Source: Pseudomonas sp. MM213 | GTDB lineage: Bacteria > Pseudomonadota > Gammaproteobacteria > Pseudomonadales > Pseudomonadaceae | Direction of reading: 5' to 3' | NCBI RefSeq assembly: GCF_020423045.1 | Contig: NZ_CP081943.1 | Location: 1,798,001 to 1,862,000, forward strand | Length of the DNA stretch: 64,000 nucleotides | Shown: positions 28,384-37,344 of the stretch, one piece after another | Layout of the letters: the number at the start of each line of letters is the position of its first letter | How positions within the stretch are numbered: position 1 is the stretch's first letter | Notes under the pieces: model-generated | The model's database searches: none | Seen by the model: the letters and a program-made list of their open reading frames with translations, nothing else | What the model was told of the DNA's origin: nothing | Position numbers and translations under genes: made by a program

Positions 28384-28740
28384 AGTCCTGCCGGTCTGGA
28401 TGTCATCACCCAGGGAGTACAAAGGGTTAACCAAATCGTAACTTTTTGCCAAGGCGTTTGATGTTGCCACCATATTATTCCAATTCCACCAGGACCTTAT
28501 CTAGACGCTGCATGAAATTGGGCTTGTTAGGGTAATCGACAGGCCTAAGCAGGAAGGTCGCGCGAATTACCCTGAGAGATCTGCACGCTTGCCACTGCGC
28601 TACAGAGCGTCGCGAGGCGATAGGACCAACGTGCAGAAGTCAGCCGAGACCGTTGTAAGTTACGAATAATCCCCCACCAATGGCCGAATAAATTATGCCG
28701 CCAGTACGCGTCAGATTTTCATTGAATGAGATAAAACAGT
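28384..28740. other. Intergenic stretch, no gene recognised
   Basis: About 357 bp between the tatA remnant and the transposase remnant. No open frame with family resemblance. It may include the lost left end of the insertion sequence; I found no terminal inverted repeat. Confidence 0.4.
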
Positions 28741-29302
28741 CCGACATGCCGCGTCAGCACGAAGGCCGTATTGCGGTGGAAACCAGCAATACGCGTTGGT
28801 GATCGGACCGGTTTGAATTTCGCTGCGAGGACGGCGCCAAACTGAACATGACCTTCGCCCTGCACTGCGGTGACCGCGAAGCCACCGGGTGGGTTGCGAG
28901 CCCGACCGGGTACAGGCGATGAAGTCCGCGACTTGATGCTGGGAAGCGTAGAGAAGCGCTTTGGTGATCAAGTTGCCTGTCACGCTAGTGCAATGGATAA
29001 GCGATAACGGCTCGGCTTACACTGCCGAACAGACGCGCCTGTTTGCTCCGCAAATTGGCTTCCAACCGGTGACCGCACCGGTGCGGAGCCCGCAGAGCAA
29101 CGGCATGGCTGAGAGTTTCGTAAAGACGATCAAGCGGAATTACTTGATGTACATACCCAGGCCGGATCGAGTAACGGCGCTATGTAACCTGGCAATTGTC
29201 TTCGAGCACTACAACGGGCTGCATCCGCACAGTGCCTTGAATTACCGTCCACCGAGAGAGTTCAGACCGCTTGGCAGTTGCATCAATTTAACGGGGAGTT
29301 AA
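28741..29302 (+). pseudogene. IS3-family (IS2 subgroup) transposase OrfB remnant
   Basis: Decayed C-terminal half of an IS2-like OrfB. Readable pieces in several frames are RQHEGRIAVETSNTRW, then an in-frame TGA where Cys is expected, FEFRCEDGAKLNMTFALHC, VASPTGYR, a frameshift, a VRDLMLGSVEKRFGD piece, another frameshift, and VQWISDNGSAYTAEQTRLFA. The last frame ends with SPQSNGMAESFVKTIKRNY and FEHYNGLHPHSALNYRPPRE. The second catalytic Asp (SDNG) and Glu (NGMAESF) are present but the protein cannot be made. It marks past mobile-element activity between the GNAT/cupin genes and the DAO gene. Confidence 0.85.
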
Positions 29303-29536
29303 TATCCGATTTTGTAGGGGCAAGCTCAATTATGCACCGCGCTAATCTTAACCTGCGACTGCAGGTAACGGGGTCTACCACTTCCGCGGACTGAACTCCG
29401 ATCACATAGCCCTGTAAGGACTCGCGCTCGATATGTCTGCCCGTGAAAGTCTGACAGGCGGTCGATCGTTTGAGCTGTCGAGCTGTTCGCGAGTGGAGCA
29501 CTGGTTCAATAGCTGATACTGAATATGGAAAGAGCA

Positions 29537-29553
29537 CGGGAGCAAGGCTCCCG
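29537..29553 (-). terminator. GC hairpin 3' of the DAO gene, REP-like
   Basis: CGGGAGC and GCTCCCG form a perfect seven-pair stem with a three-base loop, 22 bp beyond the stop codon of the leftward flavoprotein gene. On the minus strand the stem is followed by TGCTCTTTCC, so it could terminate that transcript. The stem also resembles the core of Pseudomonas REP sequences. Confidence 0.5.
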
Positions 29554-29575
29554 CCAAATCAGCGAAGGACGACTG

Positions 29576-30901
29576 TCAGAAATCCGAGACTTTGCCCCAA
29601 GCCCCTTTGTTGAGGCGGGCAAGGGTGAACTGGGTATGGTCCACAAACGGCGTCAGGCCCTGAGCCAGTTCGGCAATCAAGCGCCCGGCGCCAGGGCCGA
29701 TACCGAAGCCGTGGCCCGAGAAACCAGCGGCCAGAATGAAGCCGGGCAGATTCTCCGCTTCGTCGATGACCGGCACACCGTCAGGGGTGCAGTCGATATA
29801 GCCTGCCCAACCGGCCTGAATGGGCACGCTGCCCAAGGCGGGCAGTAGGCGGCGCGCACGGGCAAGGGTTTCCTTCAGGACCCCCTCCGACGGGCGAGGG
29901 TCGAGGATGCGGACACGTTCCATTGGTGTAGGCCGATCGAGCGCCCATTTGCGGCACGTTTCGTGTCCGTACTGCCAACCCTGCAAACCACCGGGTGAAA
30001 GCATTTTCCAGCGTTTGGCGAACATCGGCAGAAAATACGACGAGAATCGAAGTTGCTGCGGCGTCGGATCCACACTGGCCAGCCCGGAAATCGCCAGCGT
30101 ATAGCCGCCATCCCCACGACGCGTGACGCTTACCTCACTTGTATGAAGTGCATCGGGAAGTCCCTGGGCCCCCGGCATGACCGAAAGAATGGAAGATCGC
30201 ACCGACGCTTGCGGAAAGCGAATGTCGAGCTGTGAACAGAAGGACGAGGCCCAGGCACCGCCGGCCATCACAACTTGCCGGGTCTTAATCACGCCTTTTT
30301 CGGTAATGACGCCCGACACCCGGCCCGCCTCGGTCTCGATACCGCGGGCTGCGCAGAACTGGTGTACCGAGCCGCCATGTTTGAGCACGCCCTTGGCGAT
30401 CAGTGGTGCCGCCCGCGCCGGATCGGCGATGCCATCGGACGGCGAAAACACTCCTCCCAACCAAGGCTTGCCGGTTGCCGCGCCGCGTTGCGTGGCTTCG
30501 GCGCTGCTCAGCATATGGGTTGTAACCCCCTGGGTGAGCGCGAAGTCGCGCCATTTCGCCCATCCGTCCAATTCTGCTTGGTTATCCGAGAGATAGAACA
30601 ATCCGCAGCGGCGGAAACCGAGGTCTTCGCCGAGGTCGGCGGTGATCTCTTCCCAGAGCGCGAGACTTTTGGTCGACAACGGCAGTTCGCGCTCGCTGCG
30701 GTTCTGCTGGCGGCACCAGCCCCAATTGCGGCTGGATTGCTCGGCGCCTATACGGCCCTTCTCTACCAAGGCAACGTTCATACCCTGACGGGACATGTAA
30801 TAGGCGGCGCATACACCAATGATGCCGCCGCCGATGACGACGACATCGGCGTTTTTCGGGAGTTCCGGTGTGGACTGCATGCATATCAAAGGAGCCGGCA
30901 T
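29576..30901 (-). CDS. FAD-dependent amino-acid/amine oxidoreductase (DAO family)
   Basis: 441 residues of the D-amino-acid-oxidase/DadA-like family. The FAD Rossmann motif is DVVVIGGGIIGVCAAYYMS near residue 18, followed by VEKGRIGAEQSSRNWGWCRQ (the segment covering the isoalloxazine). The C-terminal part is WAGYIDCTPDGVPVID with FSGHGFGIGPGAGRL closing the flavin site. Such enzymes oxidise D-amino or N-substituted amino acids to imino acids and pass electrons to oxygen or quinone. The first ATG at 30,901 has AGGAG spaced seven bases away. Transcribed alone, convergent with the remnant transposase. Exact substrate unknown. Confidence 0.87.
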   Translation of the reverse strand: MPAPLICMQSTPELPKNADVVVIGGGIIGVCAAYYMSRQGMNVALVEKGRIGAEQSSRNWGWCRQQNRSERELPLSTKSLALWEEITADLGEDLGFRRCGLFYLSDNQAELDGWAKWRDFALTQGVTTHMLSSAEATQRGAATGKPWLGGVFSPSDGIADPARAAPLIAKGVLKHGGSVHQFCAARGIETEAGRVSGVITEKGVIKTRQVVMAGGAWASSFCSQLDIRFPQASVRSSILSVMPGAQGLPDALHTSEVSVTRRGDGGYTLAISGLASVDPTPQQLRFSSYFLPMFAKRWKMLSPGGLQGWQYGHETCRKWALDRPTPMERVRILDPRPSEGVLKETLARARRLLPALGSVPIQAGWAGYIDCTPDGVPVIDEAENLPGFILAAGFSGHGFGIGPGAGRLIAELAQGLTPFVDHTQFTLARLNKGAWGKVSDF

Positions 30902-31834
30902 TCTATTCTCCTGGCCTGAAACTCATTGTTTTACGGCTTTGCAGCCAGTGCTGCAAAGCCACCTTAAAGCTGTGCCAGTGCGCGCCTATGTAGTGATCGG
31001 TGCGCACAAGATCGGGACGATCGAAACTTAGATCTATGTCGCTGCCTTGTGATGTTGGATGTCGATGTCGGCAGATTCGGAGCGGCAGGACAGGCTGCGG
31101 CAGTCATGCCGGTCGCCAATGCCGTTGCGATGTTTCTATATTAGGCATTTCCACCCGAAGAGGTCTGTCGTATTGGCGGTGCGCAATAGCAGGATCGGGC
31201 TTTTTCGAGGGAGCGTTCAGAAGTTTATGCTGAGGATGACGGAACATTCAGCGAACCAAGAGCTCAACCCTAAGCGCTGATTGGACTGAAGGTTATCCCT
31301 AATGGCTGACATTGCGTATGACGGTCCGCCGAGAATCGAATCCGCCGCTCACCAGATATCACTCCAGGTCCTCGTACATCTTGCGTCTTTTCCATCGCAC
31401 GTTCGGTGCTAGCCTGCACTAGGCTCTCAACCAAACATCATCGAGCGCAGGCACTTTTCGTAATGAGCCTGGGTCGACTGCACCCGCCCGCTGCCGCGAG
31501 TGAAACACCAGATCGTCAGGCTCTTCACAATGGCCGAGGTGCGTAGTCAGCTCAAGCGTTGGTTCGGCAGATAGTAAAGGGTACCCAGGCGGTTCGCCCG
31601 CAGGATCGGTGGCCCAGGTAACTAGACCGGATCCCGATTCAGACGGGAAAATATAAAAAGACATAGTTTGCGAAAGGCTGCCTTAGGGGCATTGCAGGAC
31701 TCTATAGCGTTAGATATCGCTGATGGCGGTGAAAATTATCGAAAATTGCGTATTAGGAGAGTATTCGGCGTTTTCTGCTGGGCGCTCAGTATCATAATGA
31801 AAGCACGTAAGCTGGAAATTCGCAGGACATAACG
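30902..31834. other. Intergenic stretch, no gene recognised
   Basis: About 930 bp between the start of the DAO gene and the AT-rich region. Open frames at 31,000-31,280 and, on the minus strand, 31,419-31,664 (SAEPTLELTTHLGHCEEPDD) exist, but neither resembles a family I know nor has a good ribosome site. The base composition begins to drop near 31,680, which may mark the border of an acquired segment. Confidence 0.4.
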
Positions 31835-32056
31835 ATGAGATCCTGCTTGATTTTTTTAGATCTTGGCGATCTCTATCAGCATGCCAAGTCTGCCTTGAAT
31901 ACAGTTGCGCCCACTAAGGAGTGGAAACGGTATGCGAAAATTGTACATGGGCGCCCGATCAGAGAGGCGCTGATGCTGGAAAATCATATTTCCCCGCCGG
32001 CGCGATTAGGGGCATATACCGTGTGCCCTGATTTAAAACATAACGAGTTGACGTAA
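31835..32056 (+). CDS. Small unrecognised ORF abutting the ornithine-cyclodeaminase-like gene
   Basis: A 73-codon frame beginning MRSCLIFLDLGDLYQHAKSA whose TAA (32,054-32,056) is immediately followed by the ATG of the next gene. The tight junction suggests translational coupling and favours a real small gene, but there is no family resemblance and no clear Shine-Dalgarno site. It may be a leader peptide or the tail of a truncated gene. Confidence 0.3.
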   Translation: MRSCLIFLDLGDLYQHAKSALNTVAPTKEWKRYAKIVHGRPIREALMLENHISPPARLGAYTVCPDLKHNELT

Positions 32057-33046
32057 ATGAAAACACTTTTACTGACAAAACAAGAAGTTGGCAGTTTGAT
32101 ATCTATGAAGGAAGTCATAGGTGCGGTGGGAGAGGCATACAAAGCGTTTAGCAGTGGGCAGGTGGTGCAGCCCGATTATATAGGGATACATCTCCCTTCG
32201 CCTCGTGGTGAAATCGATTTTAAGCTTGGTTATTATAAAGCCAATGAAGTGATATCCATGAAAGCCTCTTCAGGAGGGTTCATCGATAATCCGACAGCAC
32301 ACGGCGTGCCTAACGGCATGGGGACTATTCTACTGTTTGATGCCAGGAGTTGTGCGTTGACGTGTGTAATGGACGGAAGTTTGATTACCAACCTCAGAAC
32401 AGGAGCGTCTGGGGCTGTTTCGGTACAAGTCCTGGCCAGAAAGAACTCGAAAAAAATTACAACCATCGGTACCGGAAACCAGGCGCGAATGCAAATCCGC
32501 GCAATCACTGAAGTGATGAAAATCGAAGAAATCCATGCCTGGAGCAGAAACCCGGATGCGCTTGCCAGATATAAAATGGATATCGAAAGTGAGTTTGGTA
32601 TTCCTGTGATCGTGGCCAACTCAAAAAAAGAAGCGGTTGAGCAGGCTGATATCCTGATTACTACAACTCGCGGAAAAGGTTCGCTTGTCGAAGCGGACTG
32701 GGTAAAGCCCGGCACGCACATTATTGCAATTGGCACGGATCAACAAGGTAAGCAAGAACTGGATCCAGCGATATTCAAAAATGCAAAAATAGTCAACGAC
32801 TCGATATCCCAATGCACCGAAAAAGGTGAAACATGGCATCCGCTGAATGAGAAAATCATCACCAAAGACGATATTCACGGAGAAATCGGCGAGATACTGC
32901 TAGGCACAAAGCCAGGAAGGGAAAATGATGAAGAAATTACCATTTTCGATTCTACGGGCATGGCCATACAGGATAATACGACCTCCGAAAAAATCTATCG
33001 AAATGCGCTAGAAAATAACATTGGGACTTTTTTTGCGTTCATTTAA
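32057..33046 (+). CDS. Ornithine cyclodeaminase/mu-crystallin family imine reductase-like protein
   Basis: 329 residues. Substrate-side motifs [20 protein letters not shown] and [18 protein letters not shown] precede the NAD(P) Rossmann segment [51 protein letters not shown] and [11 protein letters not shown] are also family features. Members deaminate ornithine or reduce/oxidise cyclic and linear imines; the family includes EutC of ectoine breakdown and BhcD iminosuccinate reductase of the beta-hydroxyaspartate cycle. The gene is AT-richer than the flanks and is followed 44 bp later by a PLP dehydratase, a pairing known from both those pathways. Substrate unassigned. Confidence 0.88.
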   Translation: MKTLLLTKQEVGSLISMKEVIGAVGEAYKAFSSGQVVQPDYIGIHLPSPRGEIDFKLGYYKANEVISMKASSGGFIDNPTAHGVPNGMGTILLFDARSCALTCVMDGSLITNLRTGASGAVSVQVLARKNSKKITTIGTGNQARMQIRAITEVMKIEEIHAWSRNPDALARYKMDIESEFGIPVIVANSKKEAVEQADILITTTRGKGSLVEADWVKPGTHIIAIGTDQQGKQELDPAIFKNAKIVNDSISQCTEKGETWHPLNEKIITKDDIHGEIGEILLGTKPGRENDEEITIFDSTGMAIQDNTTSEKIYRNALENNIGTFFAFI

Positions 33047-33090
33047 GCCCCACCACTTAAGTTAAGCCCATGTTTAGAGAGGTAATTGTT

Positions 33091-34062
33091 ATGCTCGACC
33101 ATCCTACCATTCAGGACATAAAAGAAGCCCAGGAACGGCTGAAACCTCATATTAGGCATACACCGTTATTGCGTGCAGAAAAAATAGAGTGTGCCGTGGG
33201 TTGTCAGCTCTATCTGAAGCCTGAAACATTGCAAATTACAGGGGCTTTCAAAATTCGAGGTGCTTTGAACAAGACACTTTCATTGTCCAGGGATGAGATA
33301 GCGAACGGGATTATTGCCACTTCTTCGGGCAACCATGCCCAAGGGCTTGCTTACGCTGCCCGTATGCTGGGTGTGAAAGCGATATTGGTGTTACCGATTA
33401 CCTCTCCGAAAATCAAGATTGACAACACAAGAGCTCTCGGAGCAGAAGTCATTCTTTTCGATGGTGACACTGCTGCCAGATGGAAAAAAGTGTACGAAAT
33501 TGCTGCAGAAAACAAGTATGCAGTTGTTCATGCTTTTGAAGACCCCCTGGTGATGGCCGGTCAGGGCACCATAGGCTGCGAAATATTAGAGGATCTGCGG
33601 GATGTGGATACGGTCATCATCCCAATGGGTGGCGGGGGTCTTATTTCAGGCATTGCAACCGCTATCAAGGAAACCAAGCCATCGGTGCGTGTTATCGGCG
33701 TAGAGCCCGCCTTGACGCCAAAGTATTATCACAGCCGGATAAACAAAGAGCGTACTTCGCTCCCGTTGAAAAATACCATTGCGGATGGGCTGAGAATAAG
33801 CGTCCCGGGGCAGAATCCATATCCCATTATCGAGCGGTACGTCGATGAGATCGTTCTGGTTGAGGACGAGCACATCATTGAAGGTATGCGTGTTCTTGCC
33901 AGGGACGCAAAATTGATAGCTGAGCCCGCCGCCTCAATTGGTATAGGAGCTCTGTTGGCCGGATCCATCAACGTTAAACCGGATGAAAAGGTTTGCGTGG
34001 TATTAACGGGCGGAAACTGGGACTTGTGCGACCTGGCCGAGATATACAAGGTTGTCGAGTAG
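33091..34062 (+). CDS. PLP-dependent threonine-dehydratase/serine-racemase-fold enzyme
   Basis: 323 residues of fold-type II PLP enzymes. The Schiff-base lysine is K54 in QITGAFKIRGALN (most relatives have Ser where this has Ala before Phe). The substrate loop is ATSSGNHAQGLAYAAR, the phosphate-binding glycine loop is IPMGGGGLISGIA, and the C-terminal cofactor Ser/Thr position is VVLTGGNWD. Candidates are threonine/serine dehydratase, serine racemase, EutB-type hydroxyectoine enzyme or BhcB-type beta-hydroxyaspartate dehydratase. AGAGGT stands before the ATG at 33,091; an ATG seven codons upstream lacks this. It pairs with the upstream ornithine-cyclodeaminase-like gene in a two-gene operon of unusual composition. 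Confidence 0.88.
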   Translation: MLDHPTIQDIKEAQERLKPHIRHTPLLRAEKIECAVGCQLYLKPETLQITGAFKIRGALNKTLSLSRDEIANGIIATSSGNHAQGLAYAARMLGVKAILVLPITSPKIKIDNTRALGAEVILFDGDTAARWKKVYEIAAENKYAVVHAFEDPLVMAGQGTIGCEILEDLRDVDTVIIPMGGGGLISGIATAIKETKPSVRVIGVEPALTPKYYHSRINKERTSLPLKNTIADGLRISVPGQNPYPIIERYVDEIVLVEDEHIIEGMRVLARDAKLIAEPAASIGIGALLAGSINVKPDEKVCVVLTGGNWDLCDLAEIYKVVE

Positions 34063-34508
34063 TTGTCGGCGACACGCTAAAGACACGTGACTATATCGCA
34101 CTGCTAGAGGCTTCGACACGAGGCTCGGATCGCCCTCGCCGTCGAACATCTTGCTCAACAAACTCGAAAAGATCCATCTCACTTTCAGGCGTCTGCCGCC
34201 CGGTCCGGTACGACGCTTGGTCATCCCGAGCCTTCCAGCGGCGAACGCGTTCCAACGATCGCCGATTTGAGTCAATAAGCGCTGCTGCAGGTCTTGCAGC
34301 CAATTCTCAATCCAATGATCTATACACACAGTTGTGGCTTTTGCGCGAGACTTAAGTGCTGGATACCGTTTGGCGGTCCAACGTTAGGTGTGTTCAGGGC
34401 ATAAAGTGGTATGGATCTGGAGAGGCTCTTCGACCAGGTCGATGACGACTACCTTCGACGTGATGCTGTATATAGGTCATCAACTCGCGACGTGCCATTC
34501 CTGCGCGC
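34063..34508. other. Intergenic stretch, no gene recognised
   Basis: About 446 bp between convergent operons. Composition returns to high GC at once, marking the right border of the AT-rich pair. Open frames on both strands are short and unlike any family I know; a faint transposase-tail feel near 34,440-34,500 on the minus strand is too weak to call. Confidence 0.4.
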
Positions 34509-34537
34509 AAAAAAAAGCCCGCAGTGTGAACGGGCTA
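34509..34537 (-). terminator. Rho-independent terminator of the leftward dehydrogenase operon
   Basis: On the minus strand AGCCCG and CGGGCT (34,531-34,536 and 34,516-34,521) form a stem with a nine-base loop, followed by eight T. It lies 56 bp after the stop of the tartrate-type dehydrogenase gene and is the clearest intrinsic terminator in the window. Confidence 0.85.
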
Positions 34538-34592
34538 AAGGGTGACACACAAGAATGAGTAGAGCGGCGAAGCCGATCGGGTGTTCCTCAGC

Positions 34593-35672
34593 TCAAAGCG
34601 CCGCAGCGATTGCCTTGCCGACATCTTGGGTCGAACCCTGCCCACCCAGATCAGGGGTGATCGGTCCCTCGGAGATAACCTGCTCGATGGCCTTGAGAAT
34701 ACCGTCATGGGCCGCCCGGTAGCGCTCATCGCCATTGCCCAGGAAGTCCAGCATCAACGCACCGGACCAGATCATCGCAATCGGGTTGGCGATGTTCTGC
34801 CCATAGATATCCGGCGCCGAGCCATGGACCGGTTCGAAAAGCGAGGGGAAGCGTCGCTCCGGGTCGAGGTTGGCCGAAGGCGCGATGCCGATGGTACCGG
34901 CGCAGGCAGGCCCCAGGTCGGACAGAATGTCGCCGAACAGATTCGACGCCACCACCACATCGAAACGATCTGGCTGCAGCACAAAGCGCGCGCAAAGAAT
35001 GTCGATGTGATGCTTGTCCCAAGTGACGTCCGGGTACTTCGCAGCCATCAATGCAGTGCGCTCGTCCCAGTACGGCATGCTGATGGAAATGCCGTTAGAC
35101 TTGGTCGCCGCCGTCAGGCGTTTGCGCGGCCGGGTCTGAGCCAGGTCAAAGGCAAACTTGAGAATCCGGTCCACGCCACGCCGGGTAAACACCGACTCTT
35201 GCAGCACGAACTCATGCTCGGTGCCTTCGAACATCTTGCCGCCGACCGAGGAATACTCGCCCTCGGTGTTCTCGCGGATCACCACGAAATCGATGTCCCC
35301 GGCTTCGCGTCCGGCCAGCGGACACGGCACACCGGGAAACAGCCGTACCGGACGGATGTTCACGTATTGGTCGAAGTCACGGCGAAACTTCAGCAGCGAT
35401 CCCCACAGGGAAATGTGATCCGGCACTTTGTCCGGCCAGCCCACGGCTCCAAAGTAGATCGCGTCGAAACCCTTGAGCTGTTCGAACCAGTCGGCGGGCA
35501 TCATCTGCCCGTGCTCCAGGTAATAATCGCAGTGAGCCCAGTCGAGCACTTCGATGCTCAAATCCAGCTGCCATTTTTCCGCGGCCTGCTCCAGTACCCG
35601 CAGCCCTTCCGGCAAGACTTCCTTGCCGATGCCATCGCCGGCAATCGCGGCGATTCTGAATGGTTTGCTCAT
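34593..35672 (-). CDS. Tartrate/D-malate dehydrogenase (isocitrate/isopropylmalate dehydrogenase family)
   Basis: 359 residues from the ATG at 35,672 (GAGGAG upstream). It shows IAAIAGDGIGKEVLPEGLRV, IYFGAVGWPDKVPDHISLWG, FVVIRENTEGEYSSVGGKMF, the catalytic KSNGISISMPYWDE with its lysine, DVVVASNLFGDILSDLG for metal aspartates, and FEPVHGSAPDIYGQNIANP for NAD binding. This matches tartrate dehydrogenase/decarboxylase and DmlA D-malate dehydrogenase rather than leucine-pathway LeuB. It oxidises a 2-hydroxy dicarboxylate with NAD. It follows the succinate-semialdehyde dehydrogenase gene by 41 bp and ends the operon. Confidence 0.9.
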   Translation of the reverse strand: MSKPFRIAAIAGDGIGKEVLPEGLRVLEQAAEKWQLDLSIEVLDWAHCDYYLEHGQMMPADWFEQLKGFDAIYFGAVGWPDKVPDHISLWGSLLKFRRDFDQYVNIRPVRLFPGVPCPLAGREAGDIDFVVIRENTEGEYSSVGGKMFEGTEHEFVLQESVFTRRGVDRILKFAFDLAQTRPRKRLTAATKSNGISISMPYWDERTALMAAKYPDVTWDKHHIDILCARFVLQPDRFDVVVASNLFGDILSDLGPACAGTIGIAPSANLDPERRFPSLFEPVHGSAPDIYGQNIANPIAMIWSGALMLDFLGNGDERYRAAHDGILKAIEQVISEGPITPDLGGQGSTQDVGKAIAAAL

Positions 35673-35713
35673 CAATCGTGGCTCCTCAACTATCTGTTCA
35701 AAGGGTGACCGGA

Positions 35714-37171
35714 TCACAGCCCGCCGATGTGGAAGGCTTTGACTTCAAGGTATTCATCCAGGCCGTACTTGCTGCCTTCACGGCCCAGTCCCGATTGCTT
35801 GATACCGCCGAAAGGGGCGACTTCCATGGAAATGATCCCGGTGTTGAGACCGATCATGCCGAACTCCAGCGCCTCGCCGAACCGCCATGAACGGCGCAAG
35901 TCCTGGGTGAAGAAATAGGCAGCCAAGCCATAAGGCGTTGCATTGGCCAGGGCCAGCGCTTCTTCCTCGGTAGTAAAGCGCATCAGCGGTGCAACCGGGC
36001 CGAAGGTTTCTTCGTTGGCCAGCAGCATCCCGGCATGGGCCTCACCGAGCACCGTCGGCTGGACGAACTGGCTGTCGCTCTCGGGGATGCCGCCACAGAG
36101 CAGACGGGCTCCCTGACTCAAGGCATCGTCGATATGTCGAGCGACCTTGCTCACCGCCGCCGCATTGATCAGCGGGCCGATGTTCACGTCGGCATCCAGG
36201 CCATTGCCGACTTTGAGTTTGCCCACCTCTTCCACCAGGCGCTGGGCGAAGCGCTCGTAGATCCCGTCTTGCACCAGAATGCGGTTGGCGCAGACGCAGG
36301 TCTGGCCGCCGTTGCGGAACTTGCTGAGCATGATGCCGGCCACGGCCTGTTCCAGATCAGCGTCGTCGAACACAATGAACGGCGCATTGCCGCCCAGTTC
36401 CAGGCTCAGGCGCTTGATGTGCTCGGCGCTCTGGCGCATCAGCAGCCGACCGACAGCAGTGGAACCGGTGAAGGAGATCTTGCGCACCGTCGGGTTGCCG
36501 GTCAGTTCTTCGCCGATCCCGGGGGGCATGCCGGTGACGACGTTGAACACCCCGGCCGGAATACCGACCCGTTCGGCGAGTACGGCCAGCGCCAGGGCCG
36601 ACAGCGGTGTCAGGTCCGAGGGTTTGACAATGATCGTGCACCCGGCTGCCAGGGCCGGTGCACATTTACGGGTGATCATCGCATTGGGGAAGTTCCATGG
36701 CGTAATCGCCGCGCAGACTCCGACTGGCTGTTTGAGCGTGAGCAAACGGCGGTCGCCGTTGGGTGCCGGAATGGTCTCGCCGTAGATCCGGCGGGCTTCT
36801 TCGGCGAACCATTTGACGAAACTGGCGCCATAGCGGATCTCGCCCTTGGCTTCGTTGAGGGGCTTGCCTTGCTCGCAGGTCATGATCAATGCGAGATCGT
36901 CCAGGTTATCGATCATCGCCTGACACCAGCGCTCCAGCAGCGCCGCCCGTTCTGCCGCCGGGCGTGCGCGCCAGGCCGGCCAGGCCCGTTCGGCAGCTTC
37001 AATAGCAAGTCGGGTTTCGCTGCCTTGCATCGCGGGTACGCGGGCGAGCAACTGGCCGCTGGCCGGGTCGATAACATCAAGGGTGGCGGCGCTGTCGGCG
37101 CTGATCCACTGACCGTTGATGTAAGCGAGTTCTACCAGCAGGCTGGGGTCTTTCAGGCGATTCTTGAGCAT
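35714..37171 (-). CDS. NAD(P)-dependent succinate-semialdehyde dehydrogenase
   Basis: 485 residues, the usual length for GabD-type aldehyde dehydrogenase. Motifs are TPWNFPNAMITRKCAPALAA, ISFTGSTAVGRLL, the base E258 in LELGGNAPF and catalytic C292 in GGQTCVCANR, with a second cysteine two residues on, typical of succinate-semialdehyde dehydrogenases that are redox-regulated. NEETFGPVAPL and GLGREGSKYG are also present. It oxidises succinate semialdehyde (or glutarate semialdehyde) to the acid. With the GabT-like enzyme at 22,032-23,324 it completes 4-aminobutyrate breakdown. Followed by a tartrate-type dehydrogenase in the same transcript. Confidence 0.9.
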   Translation of the reverse strand: MLKNRLKDPSLLVELAYINGQWISADSAATLDVIDPASGQLLARVPAMQGSETRLAIEAAERAWPAWRARPAAERAALLERWCQAMIDNLDDLALIMTCEQGKPLNEAKGEIRYGASFVKWFAEEARRIYGETIPAPNGDRRLLTLKQPVGVCAAITPWNFPNAMITRKCAPALAAGCTIIVKPSDLTPLSALALAVLAERVGIPAGVFNVVTGMPPGIGEELTGNPTVRKISFTGSTAVGRLLMRQSAEHIKRLSLELGGNAPFIVFDDADLEQAVAGIMLSKFRNGGQTCVCANRILVQDGIYERFAQRLVEEVGKLKVGNGLDADVNIGPLINAAAVSKVARHIDDALSQGARLLCGGIPESDSQFVQPTVLGEAHAGMLLANEETFGPVAPLMRFTTEEEALALANATPYGLAAYFFTQDLRRSWRFGEALEFGMIGLNTGIISMEVAPFGGIKQSGLGREGSKYGLDEYLEVKAFHIGGL

Positions 37172-37344
37172 GGTCGAGTCCTGTTCCGAGACAGCCTTCA
37201 GTCTATGGTGTCGCCACAGGCGAGGATGCTGAAAGCGCCGCCCCAGCAGCGTCGAATGCTGAAAATCGGCATTCGACGGCAGGCTCTACTGTTGGTTGGT
37301 GATGGTTATCGTCGTGCCCCACCGGTGTCGGATTCAGCGAACCT

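Noticed and set aside
31419..31664. An 81-codon minus-strand frame with a protein-like look.
   Set aside because: No ribosome site, no family resemblance, and decayed surroundings; left within the intergenic description.
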